Of a stretch of 64,000 nucleotides of DNA, positions 37,466 to 45,174 are shown piece by piece. Source of the DNA: Olleya sediminilitoris (GTDB taxonomy: Bacteria; Bacteroidota; Bacteroidia; Flavobacteriales; Flavobacteriaceae); assembly GCF_016785945.1 (NCBI RefSeq), contig NZ_JAEMEF010000006.1, forward strand, positions 1 through 64,000, written 5' to 3'. Both the position numbers and the translations under genes were made by a program. Numbering within the stretch: the first letter of the stretch is position 1; each line of letters starts with the position of its first letter. The notes beneath the pieces were generated by a model. That model did no database searches. It saw only the letters and a program-made list of their open reading frames with translations, and had not been told where the DNA came from.

Positions 37466-38795
37466 CTTGTATCGTTTTTCTTAAAATTTTCTGGATATCT
37501 AAATTGTCTTTCTGCGGAATTAAATAATGTTCTAATTCTTCTTGATTATTAATTTGTTCTGTTTTATCAATAAATCCATAACCTTGATATATGCTATCTT
37601 TTATAAGTATAAAACCCTCTTCGTTGGTATGTCTACCTTTTTGTTTGATAACCATATCCTTTTTTGAATTAATTGTAAACTGTATCGCAGAATTTACCCT
37701 AAGGTTATAAGCCTCAACAGATTCATTAGCATCACAAATTCCTTTACAAGTTTTTATTTTGTAATGTGAGCATTGTGTAATACCATCTTGTAAGTGACAA
37801 AACTTGGGGCACAATTCAAAATCATTACAAAGTTTTTCTAAGTATGATCTACATTCTGCAATATTAGAAAAGGTTTCAATTGGGTTAGGTGTTGCTTTAA
37901 AATTGTTATATGCTAAGTGTTTTATACCTTGTCTATCTTCATAACTAAAAATTGAAAATGCTTTAGGTGTGCGTTTAGAGACTATATTAAATTCTGGGTA
38001 ATGTTCTTTTATAGCTGCATCTTCCATTAATAAAGCAATCAGTTCTGTTCCAGAAAGTTCAAAGTCTATATCAGAGGTGTTTCGGCATAGGTCTAAAGAC
38101 TTTTGAGCTTTACTGTAAAAGTGGCTTAAAACACGTTTTTTGATGTCTTTAGCTTTGCCAATATAAATAATTTTTCCTTTTTTGTTTTTAAAGTAATATA
38201 TACCAGCTTTATTGGGTAAATTATTAAAAACAGATGTCGGTAAGTTGGAAGGTAATGTCGCTTCTTTGGAAGATTTTTTTAAAAAATCATTAAACACGGT
38301 TTCAGAGTCTTGCTGATTAAGTAGTAATTCAAATAAAATAACCGTTGCTTCCGCATCTCCACGTGCTCTGTGTCTGTCTTCAATATTTATATCTAAATCG
38401 TTACAAAGTTTACCTAAGCTATAAGATTTGTGACCTGGTAAAAGTTTTCGTGATAGTCTTACTGTACATAATTTTTTTCGATTAAAATCTATGTCTATCT
38501 CTTTAAATTCGTTTCTAATAACATTATAATCAAAATTGACATTATGGGCTACAAAAATGGTGTCTGAGGTTATAGCCAAAACATCTTCTGCAATCTCTTT
38601 AAATGTAGGTGCATTGGCTACAGTACCATTATCAATACCTGTTAGTGTTGTGATGTAAACAGGTATGAAAACCTCTGGATTTACCAAAGAAGTAAATTCA
38701 TCTACAATTTTATTTCCATCGTATTTAAATACTGAAATTTCAGTAATCTTATTAGTTGGACCACTAGTTTCTACATCAATAATAGTATACATCAT
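37458..38795 (-). CDS. DEDDh exonuclease fused to GIY-YIG endonuclease
   Basis: The 445-residue protein joins two nucleases. Residues 1-165 are a DnaQ-like 3'-5' exonuclease with Asp7 and Glu9 (IIDVETSG), Asp89 (HNVNFDYNV) and His142/Asp147 (HRARGD). Residues 195-270 are a UvrC-type GIY-YIG domain (KAGIYYFKNKKGKIIYIGKA, Gly198-Ile199-Tyr200, Tyr211-Ile212-Gly213). The C-terminal 170 residues include a cysteine-rich CPKFCHLQDGITQC...CKGIC part. Similar fusions are known in other bacteria as Cho-like repair proteins. It overlaps the S24 repressor gene by 4 bp and should be damage-inducible with it. Confidence 0.9.
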   Translation of the reverse strand: MMYTIIDVETSGPTNKITEISVFKYDGNKIVDEFTSLVNPEVFIPVYITTLTGIDNGTVANAPTFKEIAEDVLAITSDTIFVAHNVNFDYNVIRNEFKEIDIDFNRKKLCTVRLSRKLLPGHKSYSLGKLCNDLDINIEDRHRARGDAEATVILFELLLNQQDSETVFNDFLKKSSKEATLPSNLPTSVFNNLPNKAGIYYFKNKKGKIIYIGKAKDIKKRVLSHFYSKAQKSLDLCRNTSDIDFELSGTELIALLMEDAAIKEHYPEFNIVSKRTPKAFSIFSYEDRQGIKHLAYNNFKATPNPIETFSNIAECRSYLEKLCNDFELCPKFCHLQDGITQCSHYKIKTCKGICDANESVEAYNLRVNSAIQFTINSKKDMVIKQKGRHTNEEGFILIKDSIYQGYGFIDKTEQINNQEELEHYLIPQKDNLDIQKILRKTIQAN

Positions 38796-39565
38796 TTTAT
38801 ACTTTTTTCTAATGCTTTTAACTCAATACCTAACTGATTAAACATGTTAAGTATACTACTTATTTTTAATTCTTCTTGACTGTACTCTTGTGTGTTAATA
38901 CTGCAAGTAAACTCCCATATTTCCAATACTTCGTTAATTGAAATACTGTATTTTTGATAGTTTGAATTGTCAGATATTAATGTTAAAGTTTGGTTTGCGT
39001 CAATGTTATTTTGGACGCGTTTATAAACCATACCATCATTGATGGTTACCAATACATAAGTGCGACCACTTTTAATCTCGTTTCTATCTTCTATAAAACG
39101 ACCAATAACAAACGATCCGTCTTTCATGGGTAACATAGAGTCTCCTTTGATAGGAAATGCGCGATGTTTTCCGGTAGGTAAAAACGGAAGCTTTATTTTT
39201 TGTAACTGCTCAATATATTCTGGGTCATCATAACCTGATAAATATCCCGCAGAGGCTTTTACAGGAACAATCTCAATTAAGTCATCATTAGCATCGTCTA
39301 CAGTAATAGGAAACAGTATACGTTGTTCATTTAACTGAATAAACGTTGTCGCATTACTTTTTGATAAGTCATACTTTAATAGTAAATCTATAGTGATTTT
39401 GAAATGTTTTGATAAAGAAATTAAAAACTCAATAGTTGGAGCAGATCTTTTTTCTTCATAGGATCCAATTCGGGATCTTGACACATTAAGTATTTCTGCT
39501 AAATCTTGTTGAGATAGATTTTTAAGACCTCTTAAGTGTTTTATGTTTGTAGCGATGTAATTCAT
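38792..39565 (-). CDS. LexA-like XRE/S24 repressor, copy 1
   Basis: The 257-residue protein has an XRE helix-turn-helix (residues 5-60, LSQQDLAEILNVSRSRIGSYE) and a C-terminal S24 peptidase domain. The likely self-cleavage site is Ala106-Gly107 (KASAGY), the catalytic Ser143 lies in KGDSMLP and Lys182 in VYKRV. It should be a repressor that cleaves itself on RecA activation. It is 195/257 identical by hand alignment to the copy at 54099. An inverted repeat CTACA-N25-TGTAG starts 5 bp from its start codon. First gene of an operon with the exonuclease fusion. Confidence 0.93.
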   Translation of the reverse strand: MNYIATNIKHLRGLKNLSQQDLAEILNVSRSRIGSYEEKRSAPTIEFLISLSKHFKITIDLLLKYDLSKSNATTFIQLNEQRILFPITVDDANDDLIEIVPVKASAGYLSGYDDPEYIEQLQKIKLPFLPTGKHRAFPIKGDSMLPMKDGSFVIGRFIEDRNEIKSGRTYVLVTINDGMVYKRVQNNIDANQTLTLISDNSNYQKYSISINEVLEIWEFTCSINTQEYSQEELKISSILNMFNQLGIELKALEKSIK

Positions 39566-39569
39566 TATG

Positions 39570-39604
39570 CTACAAATATAGGTAAGAATAACTTGTATTT
39601 GTAG
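39570..39604. promoter_or_regulatory. Operator/promoter of S24 repressor copy 1
   Basis: CTACAAATA (39570-39578) and TATTTGTAG (39596-39604) form a perfect 9-bp inverted repeat, 35 bp overall. On the minus strand the first arm covers the -7 box TATATTTG (about 39573-39580). Binding would block transcription of the repressor operon, so it is probably autoregulatory. The same geometry occurs at 54877-54911. Confidence 0.65.
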
Positions 39605-39726
39605 TTTTTGTTTAAGTCAACGCTAGTTATTTTTCAAAACGAAACATTACGACTTGATCTTTAGTGTTTTAAAAAACTGAAAGATATTTTTTTAAATACT
39701 ATAAAAATTAAGTATTCTGATTTACA

Positions 39727-39783
39727 ATCCAAACGTATTCACAATCGTATGCAAAAGAAGTTGCATACATTAAAATTAAGCAT
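39727..39783 (-). pseudogene. 5' remnant of a second integrase gene
   Basis: Reading on the minus strand from ATG 39783, the first 14 bases (ATGCTTAATTTTAA) equal the start of the intact integrase at 61693. After a diverged stretch TTTGCATACGA and GTGAATACG follow as in that gene. One extra base shifts the frame and TGA follows after 14 codons. Homology stops near 39727. It is the broken front end of a related integrase, next to a copy of the same terminator and tRNA repeat. Confidence 0.7.
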
Positions 39784-39815
39784 AAAAAAACGGTTTAGAA
39801 AACTAAACCGTTGAT
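39783..39815 (-). terminator. Hairpin copy at left island end
   Basis: AACGGTTTA and TAAACCGTT form a 9-bp stem with seven T on the minus strand, a near copy of the tRNA-Met terminator at 61694-61724. It has the same order: tRNA 3' half, hairpin, integrase start. Confidence 0.7.
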
Positions 39816-39830
39816 TTTTAATGTGTAAAT

Positions 39831-39877
39831 TTTGTAGCGAGAACGAGATTTGAACTCGTGACCTCCGGGTTATGAAT
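39831..39877. repeat. attL: copy of tRNA-Met 3' half
   Basis: These 47 bases are identical to 61741-61787, from TTTGTAGCGAG to the anticodon-loop sequence TATGAAT. The tRNA 5' half is missing, so this is not a functional tRNA although it may be called as one. The identity ends inside the anticodon arm, the usual crossover zone of tRNA-targeting integrases. Confidence 0.9.
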
Positions 39878-40060
39878 TCTAAATTTGAATACGTTTAAGC
39901 CTAAATATAGGCTATACCATGCTACTTCTATAAAAAATCGTATGCAGTTTAATCTTTTGATTAATAAATATTTCAGAGCAATTTAAAGAAAATATTGGTA
40001 CATCTTATTATATTTTTCACCATTTTTTTATCACTAAGAGTACTTGAAGGAAATTGATTT
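39878..40060. other. Left island end with integrase arm-type site
   Basis: No gene. TCGTATGCA at 39938-39946 is the same 9-mer as in the repeats next to the right end (61632 and 61656), so it is a candidate arm-type integrase site on the other side of the core. A GCCTAAATATAGGC inverted repeat lies at 39898-39911. Confidence 0.45.
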
Positions 40061-40738
40061 TTAATAGCTTGAACAAATATGTTTCTTAATCATGTAAACT
40101 GTTATTGGTTTCAAGGTTTTTCCAGTTTCAGGATGTAACCCATAACTTGTAAAATAATTTAATTGTTTCTTTTTATTCTTACCATACCATAATTTGACAT
40201 CTCCATTTTCTGAAAAATAGGAGGTTTGGCAATTAGGTTCTATCATTTTGAAATTTTCAATACTCTCTTTTTTATAAATTTTAAGTAAATTAGATTGTAA
40301 CATGTCTTTGATAAATGGAGATTCTTCATAATGGTCATTTTGCCAAACCATCCATTTTTCATTATTTACTTTAAATATATTAATTGTAAAAAGTAACAAT
40401 ATAAAGATAGCGGTAGTAATAATGGGAGTTTTATTTTTCACCAAAAACGGTGTTGACTTTTCCGTTATTTCTAAATTAGTATTTAGACTAGGTTTTATAT
40501 CACTTTCTGTTCCTAAATATTGTTTTAATGCTTCTGCAGCATAAATTTTTAAAACAATTGGTTCGTCTCCATTTTTTATAGCTTTATTGTATTTAATTCT
40601 TAAAATTTTTTCTCCATAAGGTTCTCCAGTATTTTCATTTATATAATCAGAAAGGAATGTACTGATGTGTGTTTTTTTTATAAATCCCTGTTCTTCTTTA
40701 GCTTTTAAGTAAGCGTCCAAAAGTAATTTTCTATGCAT
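40061..40738 (-). CDS. Single-helix membrane protein, unknown
   Basis: The 225-residue protein has a cytoplasmic basic N-terminal part (residues 1-105, HRKLLLDAYLKAKEEQGFIKKTH), one membrane helix (about 106-123, PIITTAIFILLLFTINIF) and an exported C-terminal part of about 100 residues with two cysteines (NCQTSYF, HICSSY). The layout is that of a signalling or anchoring protein but I do not recognise it. It has a leader of about 260 nt from a promoter within a long inverted repeat, divergent from the small lipoprotein gene. Confidence 0.65.
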   Translation of the reverse strand: MHRKLLLDAYLKAKEEQGFIKKTHISTFLSDYINENTGEPYGEKILRIKYNKAIKNGDEPIVLKIYAAEALKQYLGTESDIKPSLNTNLEITEKSTPFLVKNKTPIITTAIFILLLFTINIFKVNNEKWMVWQNDHYEESPFIKDMLQSNLLKIYKKESIENFKMIEPNCQTSYFSENGDVKLWYGKNKKKQLNYFTSYGLHPETGKTLKPITVYMIKKHICSSY

Positions 40739-41069
40739 ATAATTCTAGTTTTTAGGTGTGGAAATTCTTTTCCATAAACTTTCCATATCTATTCCATATA
40801 ATTTTACCAAATCGTTTTTTATTTGACACAGAGTTTGAAAATGCCTTCTCGTAATAAGGCTTGCGAGTTTTTTATTCTCTTATGTGAAGTATTGCTTAGT
40901 ACCAAAATTGTAATTGGAAAGTAACAATTTTTATTGAGTAATAGACTTCACTCTTTCCAAAATAAATGAAGAGTTACCTCTTCTAATTTAGTGTGTTGCT
41001 ATGCAAATATAAAAATCTGATAAAACTATCGGACAGCAACACTATTGTCAAATTTTAAATTTTAATAAA
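40739..41069. other. Divergent regulatory region
   Basis: No gene is supported. It holds the minus-strand promoter TATATTTG (41004-41011) enclosed by the inverted repeat GTGTTGC (40993-40999) / GCAACAC (41036-41042). Near 40843-40872 GCCTT...AAGGC and CTCGT...GCGAG can form two mutually exclusive hairpins, followed by six T on the plus strand. The region separates the membrane protein gene from the lipoprotein and sensor kinase genes. Confidence 0.45.
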
Positions 41070-41237
41070 ATGAAGAAATTATTTATTATAGTGTTTACGG
41101 TTTTCCTTAATGTTGCATTTTATTCATGTACTCCAACTAGTTTAGACGACGAGTCTGATAAAGTTGAAATGGGTACAGGTGGAGAAGATGGAGAGATTCT
41201 TCCAGAAGATCCGGAAGATGATGGAGACAACGATTAA
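41070..41237 (+). CDS. Small acidic lipoprotein
   Basis: A 55-residue open frame starts KKLFIIVFTVFLNVAFYSC, a clear lipoprotein signal with the lipid anchor at Cys19. The mature peptide of 37 residues is very acidic (SLDDESDKVEMGTGGEDGE, EDPEDDGDND) and has hardly any positive charge. It ends 52 bp before the sensor kinase gene on the same strand, so it may be a ligand, a tether or a surface tag linked to the two-component system. Too short for automatic calling at usual cut-offs; codon pattern and signal peptide support it. Confidence 0.7.
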   Translation: MKKLFIIVFTVFLNVAFYSCTPTSLDDESDKVEMGTGGEDGEILPEDPEDDGDND

Positions 41238-41289
41238 TTTTTTTTAATATATGGGTAAAAAATAATTTAATAGTTAATAAATTAGAGGA

Positions 41290-43188
41290 ATGAAAATAGT
41301 CAACAAATCATTCCTCTTTTTTTGCTTAATAAACTTATTTCTGAGTTCTGTTTTGTCGCAGGAGACTCTCAATGATGAAGACAGTATTGCATTTTATTAC
41401 AAAAAAGCAAAGGATAAAACTATAGGTTTTGAAAGTAGGCTAAATTTAATTTCAAACGCATTAAATCGTGTAAATAACAATACAGAAAATAAATATTTTC
41501 TTCAAATAATAAACACAAAAAGCTATCTGCACTATTCCTTGAAACAAACAGATAGTGCATTAATTTTTGCAAAGCTTTTATTGGATAGGAGTAAGGAGAG
41601 TGAGGATTTTAAAATGCAAAAATTGGCATTAAAAAAATTAGCAGACTACAACCGAATAAATTTAGATTACATAGAGTCATATAAGTACTATGTTAATTTG
41701 AAAGAATTAAGTAAAAAAACGGAAGACACTTTATCTGCTATAAAAGCCTTACAATTTATTTCAAGTATCCAAAGTGTAATAGGTTTACCTTATGAAAGTG
41801 AAGCTTCAGCAGTTGAATGTTTAGGTTTGTTAGATGAAATAAACAGCACATCTAAAGTCTTAAAATCTAAAGTAGGTATATATAATCAGTTAGGTATTAT
41901 ATATAAAGATTTGAAAAACTATCAACGAGCATTAATACTTTATAATAAAGCTTTAGCTATTACTAATAATACAGGATATATCTCTACCTTATTAAATAAT
42001 AAAGCAAATGTGTATAGAGAGTTAAACAAATTTGAAGAGGCAGAAAAGCTCTTAGATAGTGTTTACAAAAGAAATATTAACAACAAAAATAGCGCCATCA
42101 GAAACAGAGCATTAGATAATTTAGGCTTTGTACAATCCAAACTCGATAAAGAAATCGGTATTCAAAATTTAAAATTAGCACTCAAATATAGAGAGAAAGA
42201 TAATGACGAATTTGGTGTTTATACAAGTTGCATGCATATAGGTGAACATTATTTAAACAAGAATGAAATAAAAAATGCTAGATTTTATGCTTTAAAAGCA
42301 TTTAATATTGCAGAAAAACTTGAAAGTAAAACATATACATTAGAAGCTTTGGAATTGCTTAATAAGTTATCAGATGATAAGTATGTGAAAGAATATATTA
42401 CGCTCAAAGATAGTATACAAGAGGCTAAATTAAAATCAACTAATAAATATGCTTCGGTTAAATACGACTATGCTAAACAAACACTTTTAGCTAAAGAAAA
42501 TGAATTAGAAAAAGAAAAACAGAAACGCCTGAAGTTTGTATACTTAGCAGGTATTATTTTAATACTAATTAGTGCAGCTTTTTTGTATTTTTTATTGAAA
42601 GCAAAACATAAAAAAGAAAAATTACAGCAAGTATTTAATACTGAAGCTAGAATATCTAAAAAGGTTCATGATGAAGTCGCTAATGATGTTTATAAAGTAA
42701 TGACTAAACTTCAAAGTAATGATAGTTCAATATCCAATGATTTTGTTTTAGATGATCTAGAATCTATTTACACAAAAACTAGGGATATTTCTAGAGAAAA
42801 TAACTCTATAGAAGTTGAAGAAGATTTTGAGAACTTAATTACAGATCTTTTACTAAGTTTTAAAAATCAATCTACCAATATTATTACTAAAAATTTATCC
42901 AATTTAGATTGGACTTCTATTTCCGCATTAAAGAAAATGGCTATATATAGAGTTTTACAAGAATTGATGGTTAATATGAAAAAACATAGTGAAGCTTCTT
43001 TTGTAGTAGTAAATTTTTCAAAAAAGAACGAGAAACTTATTATTAAGTATACAGATAACGGTAAGGGTAGTACATTAAAGAAAGCAAATGGTTTGGATAA
43101 TGTGGAAAACCGTATTTCTGCAATTGATGGAACTATTACATTTGAAACAGAAAGCAATAAAGGCTTTAAAGCTCTAATAATAGTATAG
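41290..43188 (+). CDS. TPR-domain sensor histidine kinase
   Basis: The 632-residue protein has a signal peptide, periplasmic tetratricopeptide repeats (about residues 50-390, e.g. GIYNQLGIIYKDLKNYQRALILYNKALAI in parts), a coiled coil, one membrane helix (about 415-438) and a HisKA_3-type kinase core with His460 in KKVHDEVANDV. The ATPase domain has QELMVNMKKH and TDNGKGS. This is the NarX/DesK-like kinase type that pairs with NarL-type regulators. The next gene, 1 bp away, is its regulator. A GAGG lies just upstream of the start codon. Confidence 0.92.
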   Translation: MKIVNKSFLFFCLINLFLSSVLSQETLNDEDSIAFYYKKAKDKTIGFESRLNLISNALNRVNNNTENKYFLQIINTKSYLHYSLKQTDSALIFAKLLLDRSKESEDFKMQKLALKKLADYNRINLDYIESYKYYVNLKELSKKTEDTLSAIKALQFISSIQSVIGLPYESEASAVECLGLLDEINSTSKVLKSKVGIYNQLGIIYKDLKNYQRALILYNKALAITNNTGYISTLLNNKANVYRELNKFEEAEKLLDSVYKRNINNKNSAIRNRALDNLGFVQSKLDKEIGIQNLKLALKYREKDNDEFGVYTSCMHIGEHYLNKNEIKNARFYALKAFNIAEKLESKTYTLEALELLNKLSDDKYVKEYITLKDSIQEAKLKSTNKYASVKYDYAKQTLLAKENELEKEKQKRLKFVYLAGIILILISAAFLYFLLKAKHKKEKLQQVFNTEARISKKVHDEVANDVYKVMTKLQSNDSSISNDFVLDDLESIYTKTRDISRENNSIEVEEDFENLITDLLLSFKNQSTNIITKNLSNLDWTSISALKKMAIYRVLQELMVNMKKHSEASFVVVNFSKKNEKLIIKYTDNGKGSTLKKANGLDNVENRISAIDGTITFETESNKGFKALIIV

Positions 43189-43189
43189 T

Positions 43190-43855
43190 ATGTTTAAAAA
43201 TGTTTTAGTCTCAGACGATTTATTAAGTATAAACCAAGGTGTTTTAACGATATTAGAAACCTTGAACATTAATAAAGTGCAGGAAGTACAATATTGTGAC
43301 GACGCTTATTTAAAAATTAAGAAATCTATTTTAGATAACCAACCTATAGATTTATTGATCACGGATTTATCTTACAAAAAAGATCATCGAGATCAAAAAT
43401 TGAATTCTGGTGAAGATTTAATTATGGCTTTGTATAATGAATATCCTAAACTAAATGTTATTGTTTATTCGATAGAGGACAGGTTACAAAAAGTAAGAAC
43501 TTTAGTTAATAAATATAATGCCAAGGCTTATGTTTGTAAGGGTAGAAAAGGATTGGTGGAACTAAGTAAGGCTATCGAAACAGTTTATGCTGGAGAAAAA
43601 TACCTATCTCCACAAATTCAGTCAGCATTATCATCAAAAAGTAATATTGAGATAACAGATTTTGATATAGAATTATTACAACAACTTTCCTGTGGTTTAT
43701 CTCAAGATGATATTTCTAAATTTTTAAAAACAAATAACATATCTCCATTTAGTTTAAGTTCTGTTGAAAAAAAAATTAATAAACTTAAAATTCAATTTGA
43801 GGCAAATAATACAATTCATTTAGTTTCAATAGCTAAAGACCTCGGACTTATTTAA
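43190..43855 (+). CDS. NarL-like response regulator
   Basis: The 221-residue protein has a receiver domain (Asp9, Asp10, phosphoacceptor Asp59 in LLITDLSY) to about residue 130. A C-terminal helix-turn-helix follows (about 150-215, FDIELLQQLSCGLSQDDISKFL, VEKKINKLKIQF) that is a diverged LuxR type. It should be phosphorylated by the TPR kinase encoded just upstream. Targets may be the nearby island promoters, but no site can be assigned. Confidence 0.9.
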   Translation: MFKNVLVSDDLLSINQGVLTILETLNINKVQEVQYCDDAYLKIKKSILDNQPIDLLITDLSYKKDHRDQKLNSGEDLIMALYNEYPKLNVIVYSIEDRLQKVRTLVNKYNAKAYVCKGRKGLVELSKAIETVYAGEKYLSPQIQSALSSKSNIEITDFDIELLQQLSCGLSQDDISKFLKTNNISPFSLSSVEKKINKLKIQFEANNTIHLVSIAKDLGLI

Positions 43856-43938
43856 TTTTCTTAAGGCTTAAATGCTTGTAAATAAGTCTTTTATTTGCAG
43901 TTTATGGTATACCGTAATATATAAAATATTCTATTATA

Positions 43939-43946
43939 TAAGTTTG
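43939..43946 (+). promoter_or_regulatory. Promoter of broken lipoprotein gene
   Basis: TAAGTTTG matches TAnnTTTG. A palindrome GGTATACC lies at 43907-43914, 25 bp upstream, where a regulator could bind. Confidence 0.45.
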
Positions 43947-44019
43947 TATCTGTAAGTCGGAACTAACCGAAAACAGACTATAAACAGAAGTAGGTGCTTA
44001 ATTATAAACTTTTTAAATA

Positions 44020-44382
44020 ATGAAAAAAGCCTCTATTTTATTACTAATTGTCTCTCTTTTTTTTACTAGTTGCGCATCACATTATGGTTTGCCTAAAAAT
44101 TAGAATCAAAATACAACAGAAGTTATTTTAACAAAAAATAATTTTAGAGTTGTAGATATTGTTAAGGGAGAAGCAGAAGCGACCTATATTTTTGGAATAG
44201 GTGGTTTAGCTAAAAATGGATTGGTTGCAGAAGCTAAAGCAACAATGTTGAAAAAAGCAGGTATGAAAGGAACAGCAAGAACAGTTGTAAATGAAGTTGT
44301 AGAAGTCAAAACTTCAGGGTTTCTTTTTATAAATAAATATAAGGTCATAGTATCTGCTCAAATAGTGGAGTTTATTGAATAA
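44020..44382 (+). pseudogene. Lipoprotein gene (DUF6567-like) with in-frame amber codon
   Basis: ATG 44020 opens a lipoprotein signal (ILLLIVSLFFTSCASHYG). After codon 27 a TAG (44101-44103) interrupts the frame, which then stays open to TAA 44382: NNFRVVDIVKGEAEATYIFG and KTSGFLFINKYKVIVSA are typical of the DUF6567-like flavobacterial lipoproteins of about 120 residues. No frameshift is needed, only one base change. It is thus a very recent pseudogene, a sequencing error or a read-through case. It has its own promoter and terminator. Confidence 0.75.
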
Positions 44383-44411
44383 AGTTAACTGTTAATTTGA
44401 TTATATCCAGA

Positions 44412-44437
44412 GCCTTACGGAATTCCGTAAGGTTTTG
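44412..44437 (+). terminator. Terminator after broken lipoprotein gene
   Basis: CCTTACGGAATTCCGTAAGG is a perfect 20-bp palindrome followed by TTTTGTTTG. Confidence 0.75.
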
Positions 44438-44452
44438 TTTGTTTATGGGTTT

Positions 44453-44460
44453 AAGTTTGA
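44453..44460 (+). promoter_or_regulatory. Promoter of TM2-TerB-vWA operon
   Basis: TAAGTTTG matches TAnnTTTG and equals the box at 43939. It lies 24 bases before the first start codon; a TTTG 15 bp upstream is rather close. Confidence 0.5.
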
Positions 44461-44484
44461 GGAACTAAACTAAAACAACAAATT

Positions 44485-44778
44485 ATGAATAAACATTATT
44501 TATTATCACAAATGAAATCATCAGGAACTGCATACTTGTGTTGGTTCTTTTTGGGATGCCATTATGCTTACTTAGGAAAATGGGGTTTACAGTTTTTATA
44601 TTGGTTTACTCTTGGAGGTGTTGGTATATGGTGTCTTATCGATTTATTTCATATTCCGGCAAAAGTTAGTAATCACAATATGATAATTAGTAGTCAAATT
44701 GCAGAAATTGAAAAGGGTGAAAAAGAAGAAAATCACTCAAGAAATATGGCAATGATTGCAGCATCTAAATATAATTAA
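44485..44778 (+). CDS. TM2-domain membrane protein
   Basis: The 97-residue protein has two membrane helices (SGTAYLCWFFLGCHYAYLG and LQFLYWFTLGGVGIWCLIDLF) joined by the short GKW turn, the TM2 fold, and an acidic C-terminal tail (EIEKGEKEENHSRN). TM2 proteins are small inner-membrane proteins of unknown role, often near stress or signalling genes. It is the first gene of a four-gene operon with gaps of 1-2 bp. Confidence 0.88.
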   Translation: MNKHYLLSQMKSSGTAYLCWFFLGCHYAYLGKWGLQFLYWFTLGGVGIWCLIDLFHIPAKVSNHNMIISSQIAEIEKGEKEENHSRNMAMIAASKYN

Positions 44779-44779
44779 T

Positions 44780-45172
44780 ATGATATCTACTGAATTGAAG
44801 AGTCATTTTCTAAGACTTTATCAAATAGCTTTTGCTGACGATAATTTTGATGTTTTAGAAATGCAGATGCTTTATAAGTTTGCAGAAGAGCGAGGATTGA
44901 GTAAAGATCAACTTAATCAAATTTTATTAAATCCTTCTCATGATACATTAATTCCTAATTCATTGGAATTAAGAGTAGAGTATTTATACGATCTGGCAAT
45001 TATGATTTGGGCTGATGGTAAAGTTACTGAAGACGAATATATTACTCTAAAAAAGTATTGTAAGAAATTTGAGTTTTTAGATGAAAATATAACAGAACTA
45101 GCAGATTACTTATTGAAATCAGCAAAAGAAGGTGTGAGTAAAGAAAAAATTATAACTGATATAAATTCATAA
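44780..45172 (+). CDS. TerB-like protein
   Basis: The 130-residue product is all-helical and acidic: LYQIAFADDNFDVLEMQMLY, AEERGLSKDQLNQIL, YLYDLAIMIWADGKVTEDEY. The DGxVxxxE step near residue 82 is typical of tellurite-resistance TerB-like domains, which bind metal ions at the membrane in the Ter stress network. ATG 44780 is chosen: it follows the TM2 stop codon by 1 bp, while an earlier in-frame ATG lies inside the TM2 gene. Confidence 0.8.
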   Translation: MISTELKSHFLRLYQIAFADDNFDVLEMQMLYKFAEERGLSKDQLNQILLNPSHDTLIPNSLELRVEYLYDLAIMIWADGKVTEDEYITLKKYCKKFEFLDENITELADYLLKSAKEGVSKEKIITDINS

Positions 45173-45174
45173 AC

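Noticed and set aside
37458-39565. S24-exonuclease operon as part of the current island
   Set aside because: It lies outside the left 47-bp repeat. It may belong to the earlier, lost element, but no third copy of the tRNA end was found to its left.
39831-39877. A second tRNA-Met gene
   Set aside because: Only the 3' half is present; the 5' half, D-arm and acceptor partner are missing, and the sequence is an exact copy of the integration core.
40741-40875. A 44-codon minus-strand frame (ending LWKRISTPKN) upstream of the 40061 gene
   Set aside because: It has no start codon and a frame of this length is not rare in AT-rich DNA; it lies in the leader of the membrane protein gene.
43856-44019. 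Riboswitch-like leader before the broken lipoprotein gene
   Set aside because: Only a short GGTATACC palindrome and a promoter box are seen; no known aptamer pattern.
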